Shown: positions 23,143 through 36,272 of the stretch, piece by piece | Layout of the letters: each line of letters opens with the position of its first letter | Numbering within the stretch: position 1 is the first letter of the stretch | NCBI GenBank assembly: GCA_012934845.2 | Contig: WNNJ02003552.1 | Span: 1-64,000 of the forward strand | Direction: 5' to 3' | DNA from: Pomphorhynchus laevis | Lineage: Eukaryota; Acanthocephala; Palaeacanthocephala; Echinorhynchida; Pomphorhynchidae | DNA length: 64,000 bases | Notes under the pieces: generated by a model | What the model saw: the letters and a program-made list of their open reading frames with translations, nothing else | What the model was told of the DNA's origin: nothing | The model's database searches: none | Made by a program: the position numbers and the translations under genes

Positions 23143-24725
23143 TTAAATTATTATTATTATTAAATACAACAGCAGCAAAAGAGCGTAGAGCTCGTACAGG
23201 CTGGGTACAGGGTTAAAAAAAATATCAATGAAAATCCGATTGTTTTAAGTTAGTACATTCTTCAGATTTCTCTTGAAGGACAAAATACTGGAGGCCGAAA
23301 CCACTTGACTTGGTAGCTTATTCCAGCTTTTCCACGTTCGGTTGACAATTGTGTTAAATCTTCTTCGTGGACGAATGTGGGTCTTTAACGTGAGGTGATG
23401 TCCCCTCAATCTGTTTGAATTTCGAAGTTCGAACAGTTTGCGACAAACATGTTCCCTCTGCCCTTTTTGAACATTAAGCGCTGTCCACACAAACATTAAA
23501 TCAGATGACTTTAAAGATTTCTTCACTGTGGTCACACCAAGTGCGTGAAGTCGAAAAATGAATGAGAGCTTGCGTTGGCTGGGTACAAGATGTGTGGCCT
23601 TGCGTAATATGGATTCGTACAGGTTCATCTCTGTCGTAGTTTGAGGGTGACAGGCAGGTGAAGCGTATCTCATTAAAGATAAGACATAAGCATTGTAAAT
23701 TAACTTAAAACTGGATGCGTCAAGCTGGCCAATGGTCCTTCTAATAAGTCCTAAAATTCGACGGCATTTAGCAACTGTGTGACTGGTATGTGGGATGGTC
23801 GATAAGCTTCTATTTACGATCACTACAAGGTCTTGAAATTAGAGAACTGTTTCAATTTCTCTTCCGTCAGTGGTATATGATGAATTGATGTGTAGATGTC
23901 CGATGCGCATATGTTTTGACTTATCGGGGTTTAATACCAGTCCCCGTTGATTACACCATACCTTAATATTATCAATGTCTCTCTGGAGTATCATTGGATC
24001 TCGGCTATCGATTATTGGTCGCCAAATTTTCAAGTCGTCGGCATATAAACCACATGGACTCGAAATAGCTGTAGTAAGCTCGTTGATGTAAATAATGAAT
24101 AGCAATGGACTGAGTACCGATCCCCGAGGAACACCGCGTCCAGGATTTCTTGTTTTTGACATTTGTTTATTAGCCGATACAGTAATCTTCCGATTTCTAA
24201 GGAAGGAGTTAATCCAATTAAGGAGGGTTCCTCTGATGCCGTACTGTTCCAGCGTAATAAGGAGGACATCATAGTATATCCGATCAAATGCTTTGCTGAG
24301 GTCGAAAAACAAAACATCAACACTAACTCCAGCCTCGGCATATCTGGTCCAATCACTCCTCGCAAGTATGAGGTTTGTGACAGTAGATCTTCCTGAGCGG
24401 AAACCATGCTGGTTGTCGCAGAGTACTTGGTTATCTTCTAGGTGCCCGATGATTAGTTTAAAAAACAGTTTCTCTAGCACTTTACAAGCAACGCAGGTAA
24501 GGCTTATGGGCCGATAGTTGCTTGCTAGATTACGGTCGCCTTTTTTGTAGAGAGGTCGGATTATAGAACATTTCCAATCTGATGGTATACAGCCTGTTGA
24601 CAAGGAGAAATCGAATATGGTGTGTAAAGGTTCATATATTACTGGTGCAAGTTCCCGAAGAAGAATTGGAGGAATATTGTCTGGTCCTGCCGCAATAGTT
24701 ATATTCACTTCTTCGAGTCCTTGCT
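23143..24725 (-). mobile_element. CR1-like LINE, RT half only, (AAT)n tail
   Basis: 5'-truncated copy. 23839-24708 carries RT blocks AAGPDNIPPILLRELAPV, NYRPISLTCVACKVLEKL, QHGFRSGRSTVTNLILARSD, FFDLSKAFDRI, GVPRGSVLSPLLFIIYINEL and GLYADDLKIW. After a stop near 23830 the C-terminal region continues at 23245-23823 (RTIGQLDASSFKLIYNAYVL, TWKSWNKLPSQVV). A 3' UTR with GCTGCTGTTG precedes (AAT)n at 23149-23165. It resembles the copy at 31684-35960 more than the one at 17245-22032. Its 5' side abuts a plus-strand LINE. Confidence 0.85.
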
Positions 24726-27700
24726 TTTGAATTTTGGCTCCATCTAGTTAAAGCATATACTTGCATCCTTGAAGATTTCAAATCTTCCATATCATCTGGA
24801 GGATAAAGATATTGAAATTCTACAAAAAACATTCAATATTATAAATATCCGCACTGTAATGGGAAAGAGCGGATTCCCTTTACCCATTGGCTTTTGCTCC
24901 GCCCCCATAGAGCAGGCGAAAATCCTGTCCAAAACGGACTGCAACCCTTTTCTAGGGTATAATCTTCGTTTCACGGTGAGTAGTTGTGATGAATTCACCT
25001 TTCCACAATGCAACCAGTGCCATGCATGGGGCACTGGTCCTCCAACTGCTGCAAGTCCATGACTTGTGGTGACTGTGGTTCATTCACCTGTCCGGCCATG
25101 CAGTCCGGCGAGAAATGTCTGGCTTCCCCACCCTGCTCAAACTGTGGTGGGAACCATCCTGCCTGGGCATGGAAATATTCTTACTTTAAAAGCTATCGGA
25201 TCTTGTAATCAAGTCGGCGCAAGCAAAGACTACTGAATCCTTCGCTCACTCAGCCTCAGAATGGCCGATGGAGATCTACTGCGGGTAATAGATATGCGGG
25301 TTGACTCGGCCATAAAATAGATGGAAGACCTGGTTACATCACTTCTATAAGTCTTCTGTGCTATTCCGGTCGTCCTTACATCTACTGCTGTTCCCGTATC
25401 CAAGAAGAGATGGCTTCAACACACGCAATCCCCCCTCAAGATTGGGAAGATGCTCAAATCGAAAAAGAATCGGGGAAATGAAGATACTGCGCATGAGCGA
25501 GTACCTACTCTGGATGGTGCTAGTGGCGGGAAGGGGGGAACCTTCCTGTCCCTAGCTCTGTCTAGGTAGACAATCCCACATCCAACTAATCCATCACAAT
25601 GCAGAGTACTCGTGAGCCTTTTTCACTGAATGTCTTTCAGTGGAATTCGGAAGGTGCTTCTGCCCTTAGACTTTTATCTGGTAGAGATGCAGATATTATA
25701 GTCCTTCAGAAGACGCGTCTATCCGTCTTTCTCAGGACATTACTCGATTTATCCCAAAGCATATATGTTCCCACTATACTCCGTACATAACCCCACCTCA
25801 CTCCTCTTTATCTCAAAAACTCTTGACCTTAGTTAAGTGCTCCTTAAGGTCCTCCCTCCTATTAAACTATTCCTGTCCAGCCATGTCTTGTTTAGTAGTT
25901 TCACTCTGTAAGAACGGTAAACGCCTCAGTCTAGCTAATGTCTACATTCGTCCAGGGGAGATTCACAAGAACCGCGACCTCCTGGATGGTATTATTGATA
26001 GCGGCTATGGCATGATACTTGGGGACTTCAACGACAGAACTGGTCGTTGGATCAACGTATCACTTCGCAGAGCTTGGAACGGTTATCTTATTCACAAACC
26101 ACCTTCCCCCACTTTTCATTGCACATCAACAAATTCTATCCTCGACATTTTACTGCTTCACTCGAGGTGGCTGTTTAAACCCCTCTGTACGGAGCAATCG
26201 CGCCACCAATTGTTCACCTCTCATGACCTTATTTGTTGGAAGATTGAGGAGAATACGTTGCTTCGAATGAGGTTTTACTGTGATCCGATCAGAGTGGCCT
26301 TCTTTCAGGCGGCTACCCAACTCTTTCCCATAATTGGTAATGAGAGTCTGACCTAATTTAATACCTACCTCTTTTCGCAAGCTTCCGGGATGTTATCGAC
26401 TACCTATAAAGGTCGTATATACAATCCAACTCCGACTAAACTCAAGGTCCTAGCGAAATTGCTTAACCTCCCTAATCTCCCGTTTCCGCCAGACAAACCC
26501 TCTCGAATTAATACTGGAGCACTAGATACAGGTTCTAGCTGAGTAGGGATAGGACGAGTATCACTCGCCTTAATCCTTCTCAGTCTTCCTTTTAGAAGAT
26601 TTTCAAGAAGGAGAAGTTTGTTTGCTGGAAGTATAGAGGATTGCGTTGGATATGAAATGTAGGCCTTGAAAAGGTTTTGGAGGAGTCACTAGCCCTACAC
26701 AACTATGGAGCCACTCAATCACCTCAACCAATCCCGCCTTGGTGTAACTTCAGGAGTAGGGATCTATCTGTTACGGATATCCTTAACTCCTGGGGTCCAC
26801 TCCCGGGCACCTCCAAATCCGTCGCTCCGCTTTCTTCTCGGGTCTGTCAGCTTTTGACAGACGATCAGAGAAGAGAGATGGCCGTCACAATGCTTTTAGC
26901 CTCCCCATTTGATGTAGCAGGCATCAATATAAGTAAGCGTGTTTTTATTCCTAAGACAAATTCCTGCTCATGTCCTAAAGACCTGCAACCCATTTCGATT
27001 CAAAATGCCCTCGTGTCGATTTACGAAAAAGCGCTTGCGCGTAAAATCCGCGACCATTTAAGTAGGCGTAATTTGATCCCTCCGGGTTTTCATGGGTTCG
27101 TCAAAGGTCGCTCGGTCCATTCAGCAGTAGGTGAGGTGGATCAGTTTTGTCGGGAGAATAGACATCGTCTAGTTGTGTCTGTTTTCCTCGACTTCTTATC
27201 TACATTTGACCGCATCTCCATTCCTTTTGTGATCTTTTCTTTCAGGTTCCTCGGTTGCCTGCGAGAATTGTGAACAGGGTGGAGATCCTGCTGTATACCA
27301 AGCAGTTTTATTACGAAGACGACCCTGATGCGCGTCAGTTCTACCCTATTACGGGTATGCCTCAAGGTTCACCTCTTTTTCCTATATTATATCTTGCTGC
27401 CTCCATTAACCTATTCAAAATTTTTAAACGCGAACAACGTCTTGTGGTGTATTCTGATGACACCACAGCCCTGTTCTCTGGGCACAGGTGCAAAGACGGA
27501 GTTTCTGACATCAGCCGTTTCTTTTTAAGATTGAAAGACCAATTGCCCAAGTTCAATCTTCTTCTAAACCCCACGAAATCACAGGTGATCGTCTTTCATG
27601 GCACCCCTCTGCATGATAAAATATGCTTCCAAATATCCGGAATCCTTGGAAACAGAACGGAGTGTACTTTCTTGAGAGAGTAAATAGCATAGAGCATGCG

Positions 27701-27890
27701 TCATTTATTCCCGTAGTATTTTCGATACTCGGTGGGGCGAGTACGGAAGCGGCAATCCTGTTAAAGATAATCGCGAGCTCCCTGGAAAGGAGTCATAACA
27801 GCTCATACAACGATGAAATAACCAGATTACGTAGTGGCATCAGCGTTATCCTTGCAAAGATGACTTCTCGACTGGCTTGGTGAGGTTTTT
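24726..27890 (+). mobile_element. Plus-strand LINE of another lineage (zinc knuckles, EN, RT), broken
   Basis: This is the only large plus-strand LINE in the cluster. ORF1 (24769-25208, one frameshift) ends in cysteine knuckles: CNQCHAWG..., CGDCGSFTCP and CSNCGGNH. ORF2 starts at 25599 (SLNVFQWNSEG, DADIIVLQKT). It continues in 25823-26356 with endonuclease motifs ANVYIRP, MILGDFNDRTGRW and a Ser/His-Asp motif (SHDLICWKIE). The RT is in 26677-27273 (DLQPISIQNALVSIYEKALA, VFLDFLSTFDRI) and 27255-27683 (TGMPQGSPLFPILY, VVYSDDTTALFS, NPTKSQVIVF). The tail runs to 27883. At least five frame changes or stops kill it. The knuckle-type ORF1 and YSDD box set it apart from the CR1-like copies; its clade (for example I/R1-like) is not resolved. 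Confidence 0.85.
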
Positions 27891-27959
27891 TCTTTAAAAT
27901 TGTAAATTAAGGCCGATTTGCAGGAACCTATATTAATGTAATAATATTTATGATATATA

Positions 27960-30900
27960 ATAAAAAAAATAAAAAAGGCTTAGCCATAAGGCTATTTTGC
28001 CTGATCACAGTTTAAAAAAATGAAACCAAAAAATAAGAAATGAAGAAAAACAAGTCAACAAGCAAAAAAACAAATCAATGCAAATATGTCCATGACTCGT
28101 TTCTCGTCTTCTTGATGATCCATGTCTTTAATAATTTTTTGAACAAATGTAGACTCCGGGCAGAAGCAATTTCCTCAGGCAGAGAATTCCACATATTAAG
28201 TACCCTGTGCGACAGTCTCCAGCATTTTGGATACCTACCATGCCTTGTTTTATAGACAGTTTTGCTGTGACCTCTCAAAATCGATGAACGTAATGTGATC
28301 GAACCACTCGTATAACCGTCCAACCGGTGTACAAGCGCATACATTCCTATCAAGTCACGAAACAAAAATCGTGATGACATCGGTTGAATTCTTAGCAAAT
28401 CTGATAGAGATGCAAAATCCATTCTAGCATTCGAACATAAACGAGAACCTAGCCTTAGGATTGACTCATTATCTGTCCGTTCTTGTTTGGCGACCAGGAA
28501 AGAAGTCTGAATTGCCTACTGTAAATGGGGGCGAACCAACGTGTTAAACAAATTTCTAAAGACATTAGTGGTAATCTTAAAGTCGGAGTTTTTTACAATA
28601 TAAAGTGCACGAGTAGCGCTTTTTATTGCTCTTTCACTATTAAGTTTGGTTTGTATGATGCCTACACGATAATTTCTAAATCCCTATGATGTGATACTTC
28701 AGTGAGAAGAACATCGCCGATATGATATGTAAAATTACTGGATTTTTTACCCATCCTCATAAGTATACACTTATCAACCTTAAGATGTAATCAAATAGAG
28801 CAGCAACAATCATGAACTCGATCTAAGTTTGAGTAAAGAATTACAGTCATCTATATCTTTGGGATTGGCACAACAATAGAAGACTTCCATTTTGCAGGAA
28901 TCCACAAATTGATCAGACTAAATGAAAATAAATGAGCTAAAACTACTTACGGCAGGTACAACCGCATTAATTAGGTAATGTGAAATATCATCTGGACCAG
29001 GACAGCCAAATCGGTCAAGCCTAGTGATTAGGTGCAATACTTCAGATGCACTGATTGGCTTAACGAGATTCTGAGTAATATTGTGAATGGGTTACCATTT
29101 TATAGAGTAAATATCCTAAACAAAAGTCGATGGAGAATGGCAGCTGTTCGCTAGGCATTCAGCAATTTCAGACTCAGTAGAATAAACATATTCACCTGAA
29201 GAAACGAATGCTATATTAGAGGGAAGTATCCTTGAACCTTTCACATATGATCAAAAATGCTTTGGTTGATTCCCAATGCAATTTGCAATACCATCTTGAA
29301 ATGATATTCGCTTATGTATTTTCACTATATTGCAGAGGTTGCGCACGTACCGATATCTAAGTTTTCAGGATGGGTTTGAGTAATAGCTCACAATGCATTG
29401 TGCAGTTTTAACACCACGAAGTTCATGATCGAACCACTGAGGGCGAGTGGAATTAATGAAAGTTCTCCGTTCCGTAGCGAACTTATCTGACAAATTTAAG
29501 AAAACGTTATAAAGAATGGTCAGCAGATCTGAAACAGTAGTATACCTATAACTATGAGAAAAAATGTTATAGAAAGCAACTAAGAGATTTTGGGTATCCA
29601 CCCGAGTCCAATTTCGTTTTGGATAACCCAATTTTGACCTACAAACGATCTTGTACACTAATTTAACGGAGAGAACATAGTGATTACTGTTACCAAGAGG
29701 AGGATAATACGCAATAGTTCGATATCTCCAGTACATCTTGTAAACGCAAGATCTAGAGTAGCACCGTTGACATAAGTTGGTTCTCTACAATGTTGCACTA
29801 AAAGTAGATCAGCAAGATATAAATCACGAAATTGTTTTGATACGCCTGAGCCGGGTTAATACCCATTCATATTTCAATCTACATTCGGAAGGTTGAAGTC
29901 ACCTAAAAGGACAAATCGTTGGGATGAACAAAAATTAGATAAATTATCCTTAAGCCGATCTGCTATCAAAGTGAAAGATGGAGATCTATAAACAACACAA
30001 ACATTTAATTTTAACAATTGATGATTAACAGTAAAAGACAGACACTCATATAACCACTCAGAATAACAAAGATATGATATATTTGATGTTGAGAGATCAT
30101 GTCGAACGGATGCTACAACTCCTCCACCTCGAATACCAGAAAAGCGATCGCTCTTATTAACTTATAACCTAAACATTGAACAGACTTTCAGAGATGCAAC
30201 TATGTAGTCAAGATTCTGAAATACAAAATCAGAATACAGAATACAGAGTATATCATAATGATTATCATCAATATAGTCGACCAAGAAAGGAAATTGAGAT
30301 GGAAGACTTCTAACGTTTGAGTAACCAATATGACGCGACGTCTCTGATAACGTAAAGATTTTGTTAGTTTTAGCATTTACCTCAGAAAAATCAATTAGAT
30401 CATCAAAATTGGAATCAGAATAAAACCCATTCTCAAGTTTGGGAGATGCGGGGTCAAACGTACTTATGGTTGCCACCGATGTATTTAAAAATTTCTTATG
30501 CATAGATTCGTCTCTCATTTGCTTATTACATACTGTAGCTCTTCGCGAGCCTTCCTTAATTTCAAACGATAATCAAAATTAATGTCTCTCAGTATTCTTA
30601 AGGTAGTATCTTTAAACAGGTAACCACGATGAAGCAACATCTTAGCGTGGTCGGCAGAACTCAAGACGACCTTCAATAAGCGAGGTTTCTCTGTGGTACG
30701 CTTCCCAAGATGAATCAAACTTCGAACTTGCAGCTTCATAGCTACATTCTTATCCTCTTCATTAAGAAGTTTGGTAAATATTGCACGCACAGGAGAAACG
30801 TCTTCATAAACTCTTACTTGGGAATTGATCACGCACGACTCTTCAATTCCATTCAAAATAACATTCATACTTCTGTTGTAATTCCCACTTTTTACTTTTG

Positions 30901-31683
30901 TTATATATTGACTGCTCTACCTGAGGAATTGCCCTCATCATCAACACTTGCATCGCATGAAGTTACAAGCTTTCTCAGTTCATAATATAAATCCCCACTA
31001 TTTGAAGATTCAGTTCGTCTATGTTTGTAAATCTCAGCCTCTGTTCTTTTGTCTAAAACATCAACAGATTTATCAGGAAGGAGATCATTAGAGTTCTTTA
31101 TATGAGTAACATCTGTGTAGCTGCTTAAAATATTAGCTTTGATTTTGCTAGCATTATGTAAATTATCTTGATCTGATATGTTATTTGACACCGAATGATT
31201 TGCATTGTCCTTATTTTTTGTCAAATTTGTACTGCCTATTCTCCAGATTCGTGTATAGGTATATGACAAATGTTCTTGATCCGAAGTCTCTATAGATTTG
31301 ATGCAATTGTCTTCGTGTATTTCCGATAGAACGTGTTCAAGATAGCATCATGGTTGGCTGTCGATGGTTGAAAATTGTCTACACAAGACATTATAAATTT
31401 ATCAGATGATGATTGTTTTATTTGTTTAAATAGTATTTCATCATTGTTAGTAGACACATTACATCGATTTTTACGATGGGGACATGAACAAAATTCGCAG
31501 TAAAATGACATACCTTTCGAGCTCAAGTTCATTAATTTAGGAAGCGTAATATGTGTCCATATGTTACAACCAACTGTATCACATGCTACTTGTCTTTCAA
31601 TAAACTCCAAAGTACTGTTGACAACATTATTATACTTCACTCGTCTGATTTTAATGTTCTTTTTAACCATTCCGCAATTATGT
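27960..31683 (-). mobile_element. CR1-like LINE with internal RT deletion
   Basis: In element sense, ORF1 comes first, in three pieces. 31290-31670 starts MVKKNIKIRR and has the finger C-x4-C-x2-W...C-x2-C (CDTVGCNIW, CEFC). The other two are 30901-31269 and the RRM-like core at 30515-30868 (IHLGKRTTEKPRLLKVVL). ORF2 begins at 30518, overlapping the ORF1 stop as ATGA. Endonuclease pieces lie at 30162-30518 and 29365-29736 (PPLGNSNHYVLSV). The RT begins near 28860-29100, but sequence from the 'VPIPK' motif runs almost directly into the post-palm region near 28790-28850, so the YADD palm is deleted. The C-terminal domain survives at 28075-28422 (RVLNMWNSLPEEIASARSL). A 3' UTR stem AGCC/GGCT lies near 27975. 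Confidence 0.85.
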
Positions 31684-34600
31684 GAATTATTATTATTAAT
31701 GTTTCAACAGCACATAAAAGCATGGCTTAATTGGCTGGTTCACTGCAGAAAAAAAGAAAATATAATAAAAGTATCACAAATACGGAAAAGCAGCTTTCCC
31801 CATGGCATCCTCCATCCGTAATTTCTTTTTGAATTCGTTGATATTGCTACTGCACACTGTTGACTCTCCAAGCCTATTCCACAGAGATACAACTCGCCGA
31901 TCAAATTGGACAGCTCGTGATTTTCTTATCCTTTCACGTCGCAGGGTTAAACCATGGCCTCGGAGGATATTGGATGAGCGCAAATGAAGACAATCTCGAA
32001 GTGGATGATCCAAATCATTAAGAATTTGTCAGACCATACTCATATCGATGTACCGGCGGGTCCACGTGACAGTCTCAAGTCTAAGTGCTTTTAATCGATC
32101 AGGGTACGACAAAAATTTCAGTTGCGGTGCTAGCTTGGTAGCTCTATGAAGTACCCTCTCTGAACTAATATGTTCTTTTGAATTTTGGGGATACACACAC
32201 GGCGCAGCATATAGAAGACGGCTCAACACATGAGCAAAGATTAGCGGACGTAGGGCAAATTGATTGAGTGCAATGAAAGTGCGTCGAAGTTGACCGATTA
32301 TCCCCAACGCATTTGAACAAGCATGTTCAGTATGTGTGACGGTACTCAAATCACTGTTTATCCACACTCCCAAGTCCTTATATTTGTTCACTCGTTCTAT
32401 ATCACTGCTTTGAAAGCTATAATTAACTAAAGATTGAGCATTTCCGCCACGAACACGTAAATGTTTGCATTTTGATATATTTACAATCAACCTATTGAGC
32501 AGAGCCCAATTTTCGACTTCATCGATATCCCGTTGCAGTTTGACTATATCATTGGGTGAACGAATTGCCCGCCAGATTTTCAAATCGTCTGCATATAAAA
32601 GCATCCGAGAATCAATAAATTCCGGGATATCGTTGATGTAGACACTAAATAACAATGGACCCAATACTGAACCTTGATGCACCCCTATATTACATGGCCG
32701 CGAAGAAGAGTAAAAATTATCTACATGCACACAATAACTACGATTGCTTAAAAACGATTCAATCTATCTAACAAGCAAAAATGGAATGCCACTTTTCTCT
32801 AGTTTATTTAGGAGTCTATGATCTACTCTGTCAAATGCCTTAGAGAAATCGAAGAATATAATGTCAGTAGCAATTGATACGGCTTTATTGGCTGACCAAT
32901 CAAGATGGGCAGCGAGTAGATTAGTAACTGTCGAATAACCCTTACGGAAACCATGTTGCTCAGAAGCTATTACATTATTCTCACTATAAAACTTGACCAT
33001 ATAACCATGTATAATTCGCTCTAACATTCTACAACATAAGCAAGTAATACTTACTGGTCTATAATTGTCTACTGAAGATCTATCACCCTTTTTGAAGATG
33101 GGGTGAATGATCGATTGTTTCCACTCTTTTGGCAGATTCGTATCAATAATATATTGTCGAAATATGTTACAAAGTGGTGTATATATTGAGTCTGCTATTC
33201 GACGAAGATATATCGAAGGTAACAAATCAGCACCTTTGGAGTTTGTCTCTTTAAGAAGATGCAGTTCAGCTAAAACTTTCTCAGGAGTTATCAAATTAGC
33301 TATGTCTAAACTAGGATATGAAACACTAGCACCTCTTATCGTCTTACTGTTCTGGATAGGTTCAGAATACTCGTTTGTAGTCTCTTTGTACAAGTAAAAA
33401 TGCCTTGAGAACATCTCAGCAAGGTCGTCTTCAATAACGCTATCAAAATATTGGCCAATTGTTTTATTAGCGTTCCTACTACTATTCACATATAGAAAGA
33501 GAGCTTTGGGATCATGTCTACAACTATGAGCTAGAATAAATAGCGCTTATGTCGCTTTAAAGAATTGAAGAAATTTCTCGCCTGCTTATAAACACCATAT
33601 TCACAAAACCCACCCTTAAAGCATTTGAAACTGAAGTCACGAGCCTTCATCGCAGTAGCCAGCTCAGTATCAAACCAACGAGCGCTTTTCCGACTAGTCT
33701 TAGACTTCAAAGGTGAGAATTTTACCATTAGAGAATAAAGCGTCACGCGAAAATGATCCCAGGCCTCGTCAACTCCGACAACAGCCGGATCAGGCCAACT
33801 TACTCTATGCAGCTTTGATGTAATAACATCATAGTTCGCCCGAAAAAACATTAATCTGACGTTTGTACCGAGCATGATGAAACACCCTCATTTGTATATT
33901 TAGCAAAACTTTAACTACACAGTGATCAGACAAACCAACAGGAGAATCATATTGGATACTACTGATTAATTGACTGTTTGTCGATAGGCAAAGATCAAGA
34001 AGGGAAGAACTACAACTTGAAAAGCGAGTATGTATATCAACAAATTGAGCAAGGCCACAATAAGCAAAACACTCCATAAGGTCACAAGATTCACTATCAC
34101 AAGTAGGAAGAACCGTATTCGAAGTCCATTCAACATCTGGCATATTGAGATCCCCAATTATCACAGTATCACAATCTCCTCGCGTATACAACTCTATCTC
34201 TTCAATGAGTTTCTTAGATATTGCCTTAGGAGCACGATACACAAGACCCAGTATGATGGGTGAGCTGTTATCAAACTTCACCTGACACCACAAACCTCAA
34301 CTCTCAATAAACGACTTACTCAAAACGCGCACCTTAACTTCGTCTCTCATAAAGAGAGCTACTCCACCACTCCTACCCCCTATCCGATCACTACGGAACA
34401 AAGAATAGCCTGGGATGGATACCTCAGCATCGGATACATCACAATTAAGCCAAGATTCTGTAATACCAACTATAATTAGATTAACAGACTCGATCCTAAA
34501 CTTTAGCTCATCGACTTTCTGTAACAAGCTCCGAACATTACAATAAAATATACTTTGACTTTTATTCACACCAGTGCGAGTAATAATATCATCTCTAGCA

Positions 34601-35960
34601 ATCTGACACACTTCAGATCCCAAATCAGCTAGGCACTTATATGCTGTAAGACCTTGCCAAAACCCTCCACATTCATGAGAGGTGATACATCTAATGGGGA
34701 CCAACTGATTCGAATGCGTCGCCTCACTACTTGAAAATTTTGCACACATAGATTGCTCTCACCAAGTGCAACACGAGATGCAAGTTCTTTCTTAGCTTGA
34801 GACAATTTCTCCCTTTGAAGAGCGTCAAGATCTTTTAAGAGACTGACGTGGGATCCTTTTAAACGATATGAATTCCGAAGAATTAACTCAGCATGTGACT
34901 ACTCTCTAAATACGGCCTTGAGTAAACGCGGCCTATTACTAAGTGTATCACGCTTACCCAGTCGAAATAATGCAACGAGTTTAACACGTTTGACAATATC
35001 CATATTGCAAGAACCAAGTACCTGCGCCAATATAAATCTCACACTCTAGACGTCCTCGTTAAGACGTACTTGTGCGTTCTCAAATAAAGATTCTCTTACA
35101 TTGGCCAGAATAACAGATCTACATCGATCAGCGGTGTGTTTCCTATTATTACCAATTTGCAATTCGAGACTGTCACGTGACACTGCGGATAGTGTATGTT
35201 GACTTATCGTTGACGCTTGTTCCTTCTTTTTGACAGTCCCATTATCAGACATATGACCATGATTCAAAACCTGACAATATGTATTTTCATCATTTGTAAC
35301 ATCAGGTAAATGCACTGGAACATCCATGGCTACAGTCTCACCCTCTACAGTTAAATCTATATTCATTGGATTATTTGCAAGACTTGAGGAGGGATATATA
35401 GAGTTAAGACTTGAGGAGGGATATATAGAGTTAGAATAGCTTCCATCACTATGACTGGAATTTTCAACATTCTTAGTAGATTTGGAAATAAGAACTTCCT
35501 TACTTTGACCGGCACTTATGCTTTTTGGAATTGGTGGAGCTGATATGGGTCCAAGAGAATTACAACTCGACTGACCGACAACCAAGGGGGTAGATTCCGT
35601 CTTCAAATCATTTATCAAAGATGCGCAGCAGTACCCGCAGTAGAAAGATGCATTAGACAGAGCTGTTTTCTTTTCCCCGGGAACTGAAACACTTGTCCAC
35701 ACATGACAATCTTCACTTGAACACCGAACCTGATAATCCACGAACTTGGCAGCATCACCTCGCTTTGTAGTCTTCCTCTGTTTGACCATTATATGTATGT
35801 ATATTCAGACTTTATCAGAGTAAAGTCTCTTGTGTAGATTTCAATAAAGATTGTGTAGGTTCTTCTGGTATAGGTTTTTAGGTTTAGGTTCTTCCAATTT
35901 AGGTTCTTTGTAAGTAGTTAATATGTATAATAAGATAGTTTAAACTCCTAATTAATACAG
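31684..35960 (-). mobile_element. CR1-like LINE, almost full length but inactivated
   Basis: ORF1 runs from 35789 (MVKQRKTTKRG; finger CSSEDCHVW...CGYC) to about 34700. It is interrupted near 35045, and its last part reads through the start of ORF2. ORF2 is in six segments. 34297-34749 (FRIESVNLIIVGITESWLNC) and 33829-34293 (VIIGDLNMPDVEW, LSDHCVVKVL) are the endonuclease. 33531-33875 is the linker. 32764-33489 (NYRPVSITCLCCRMLERI, QHGFRKGYSTVTNLLAAH, FFDFSKAFDRV) and 32029-32730 (GVHQGSVLGPLLFSVYINDI, LLYADDLKIW) are the RT. 31774-32013 is the C-terminus. An (AAT)n-type tail at 31684-31697 abuts the 5' end of the neighbouring LINE, suggesting insertion there. Confidence 0.85.
35385..35432 (-). 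repeat. 24-bp in-frame tandem duplication in LINE ORF1
   Basis: GACTTGAGGAGGGATATATA and its following bases occur twice in a row. On the minus strand this gives the peptide SIYPSSSL-N-SIYPSSSL. It keeps the frame. Confidence 0.85.
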
Positions 35961-36272
35961 ATTTTTCCGCGAGCGTAGCGATCTGAATGTATGTTTATTA
36001 GAAACCAAAATTTTTTTAATATTAAAATTTAATATTTTAATTTAATATTTAATATTAAAATTTTTAATATTTTAATTTTAAAATTATCTTGTTTGATAAC
36101 TTGAAGATAGGCTTGACTCTGTCATATTATGTCGACTGAATATTTTTATTGTAAGTAGTTAATCAATAATTGTTAAACTGGATTTTTTTATGTTTTTTAT
36201 ATTGTTTTAATTCGATGATATTGAATCTTAATTATTTCTCAAACTTTTTTTGTCTCACAAACTTTTTGTATT
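35961..36272. other. AT-rich flank of the LINE cluster
   Basis: AATATTAAAATTTAATATT tracts. One TTGTAAGTAGT word at 36149 matches the LINE 5' UTR motif. Confidence 0.5.
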
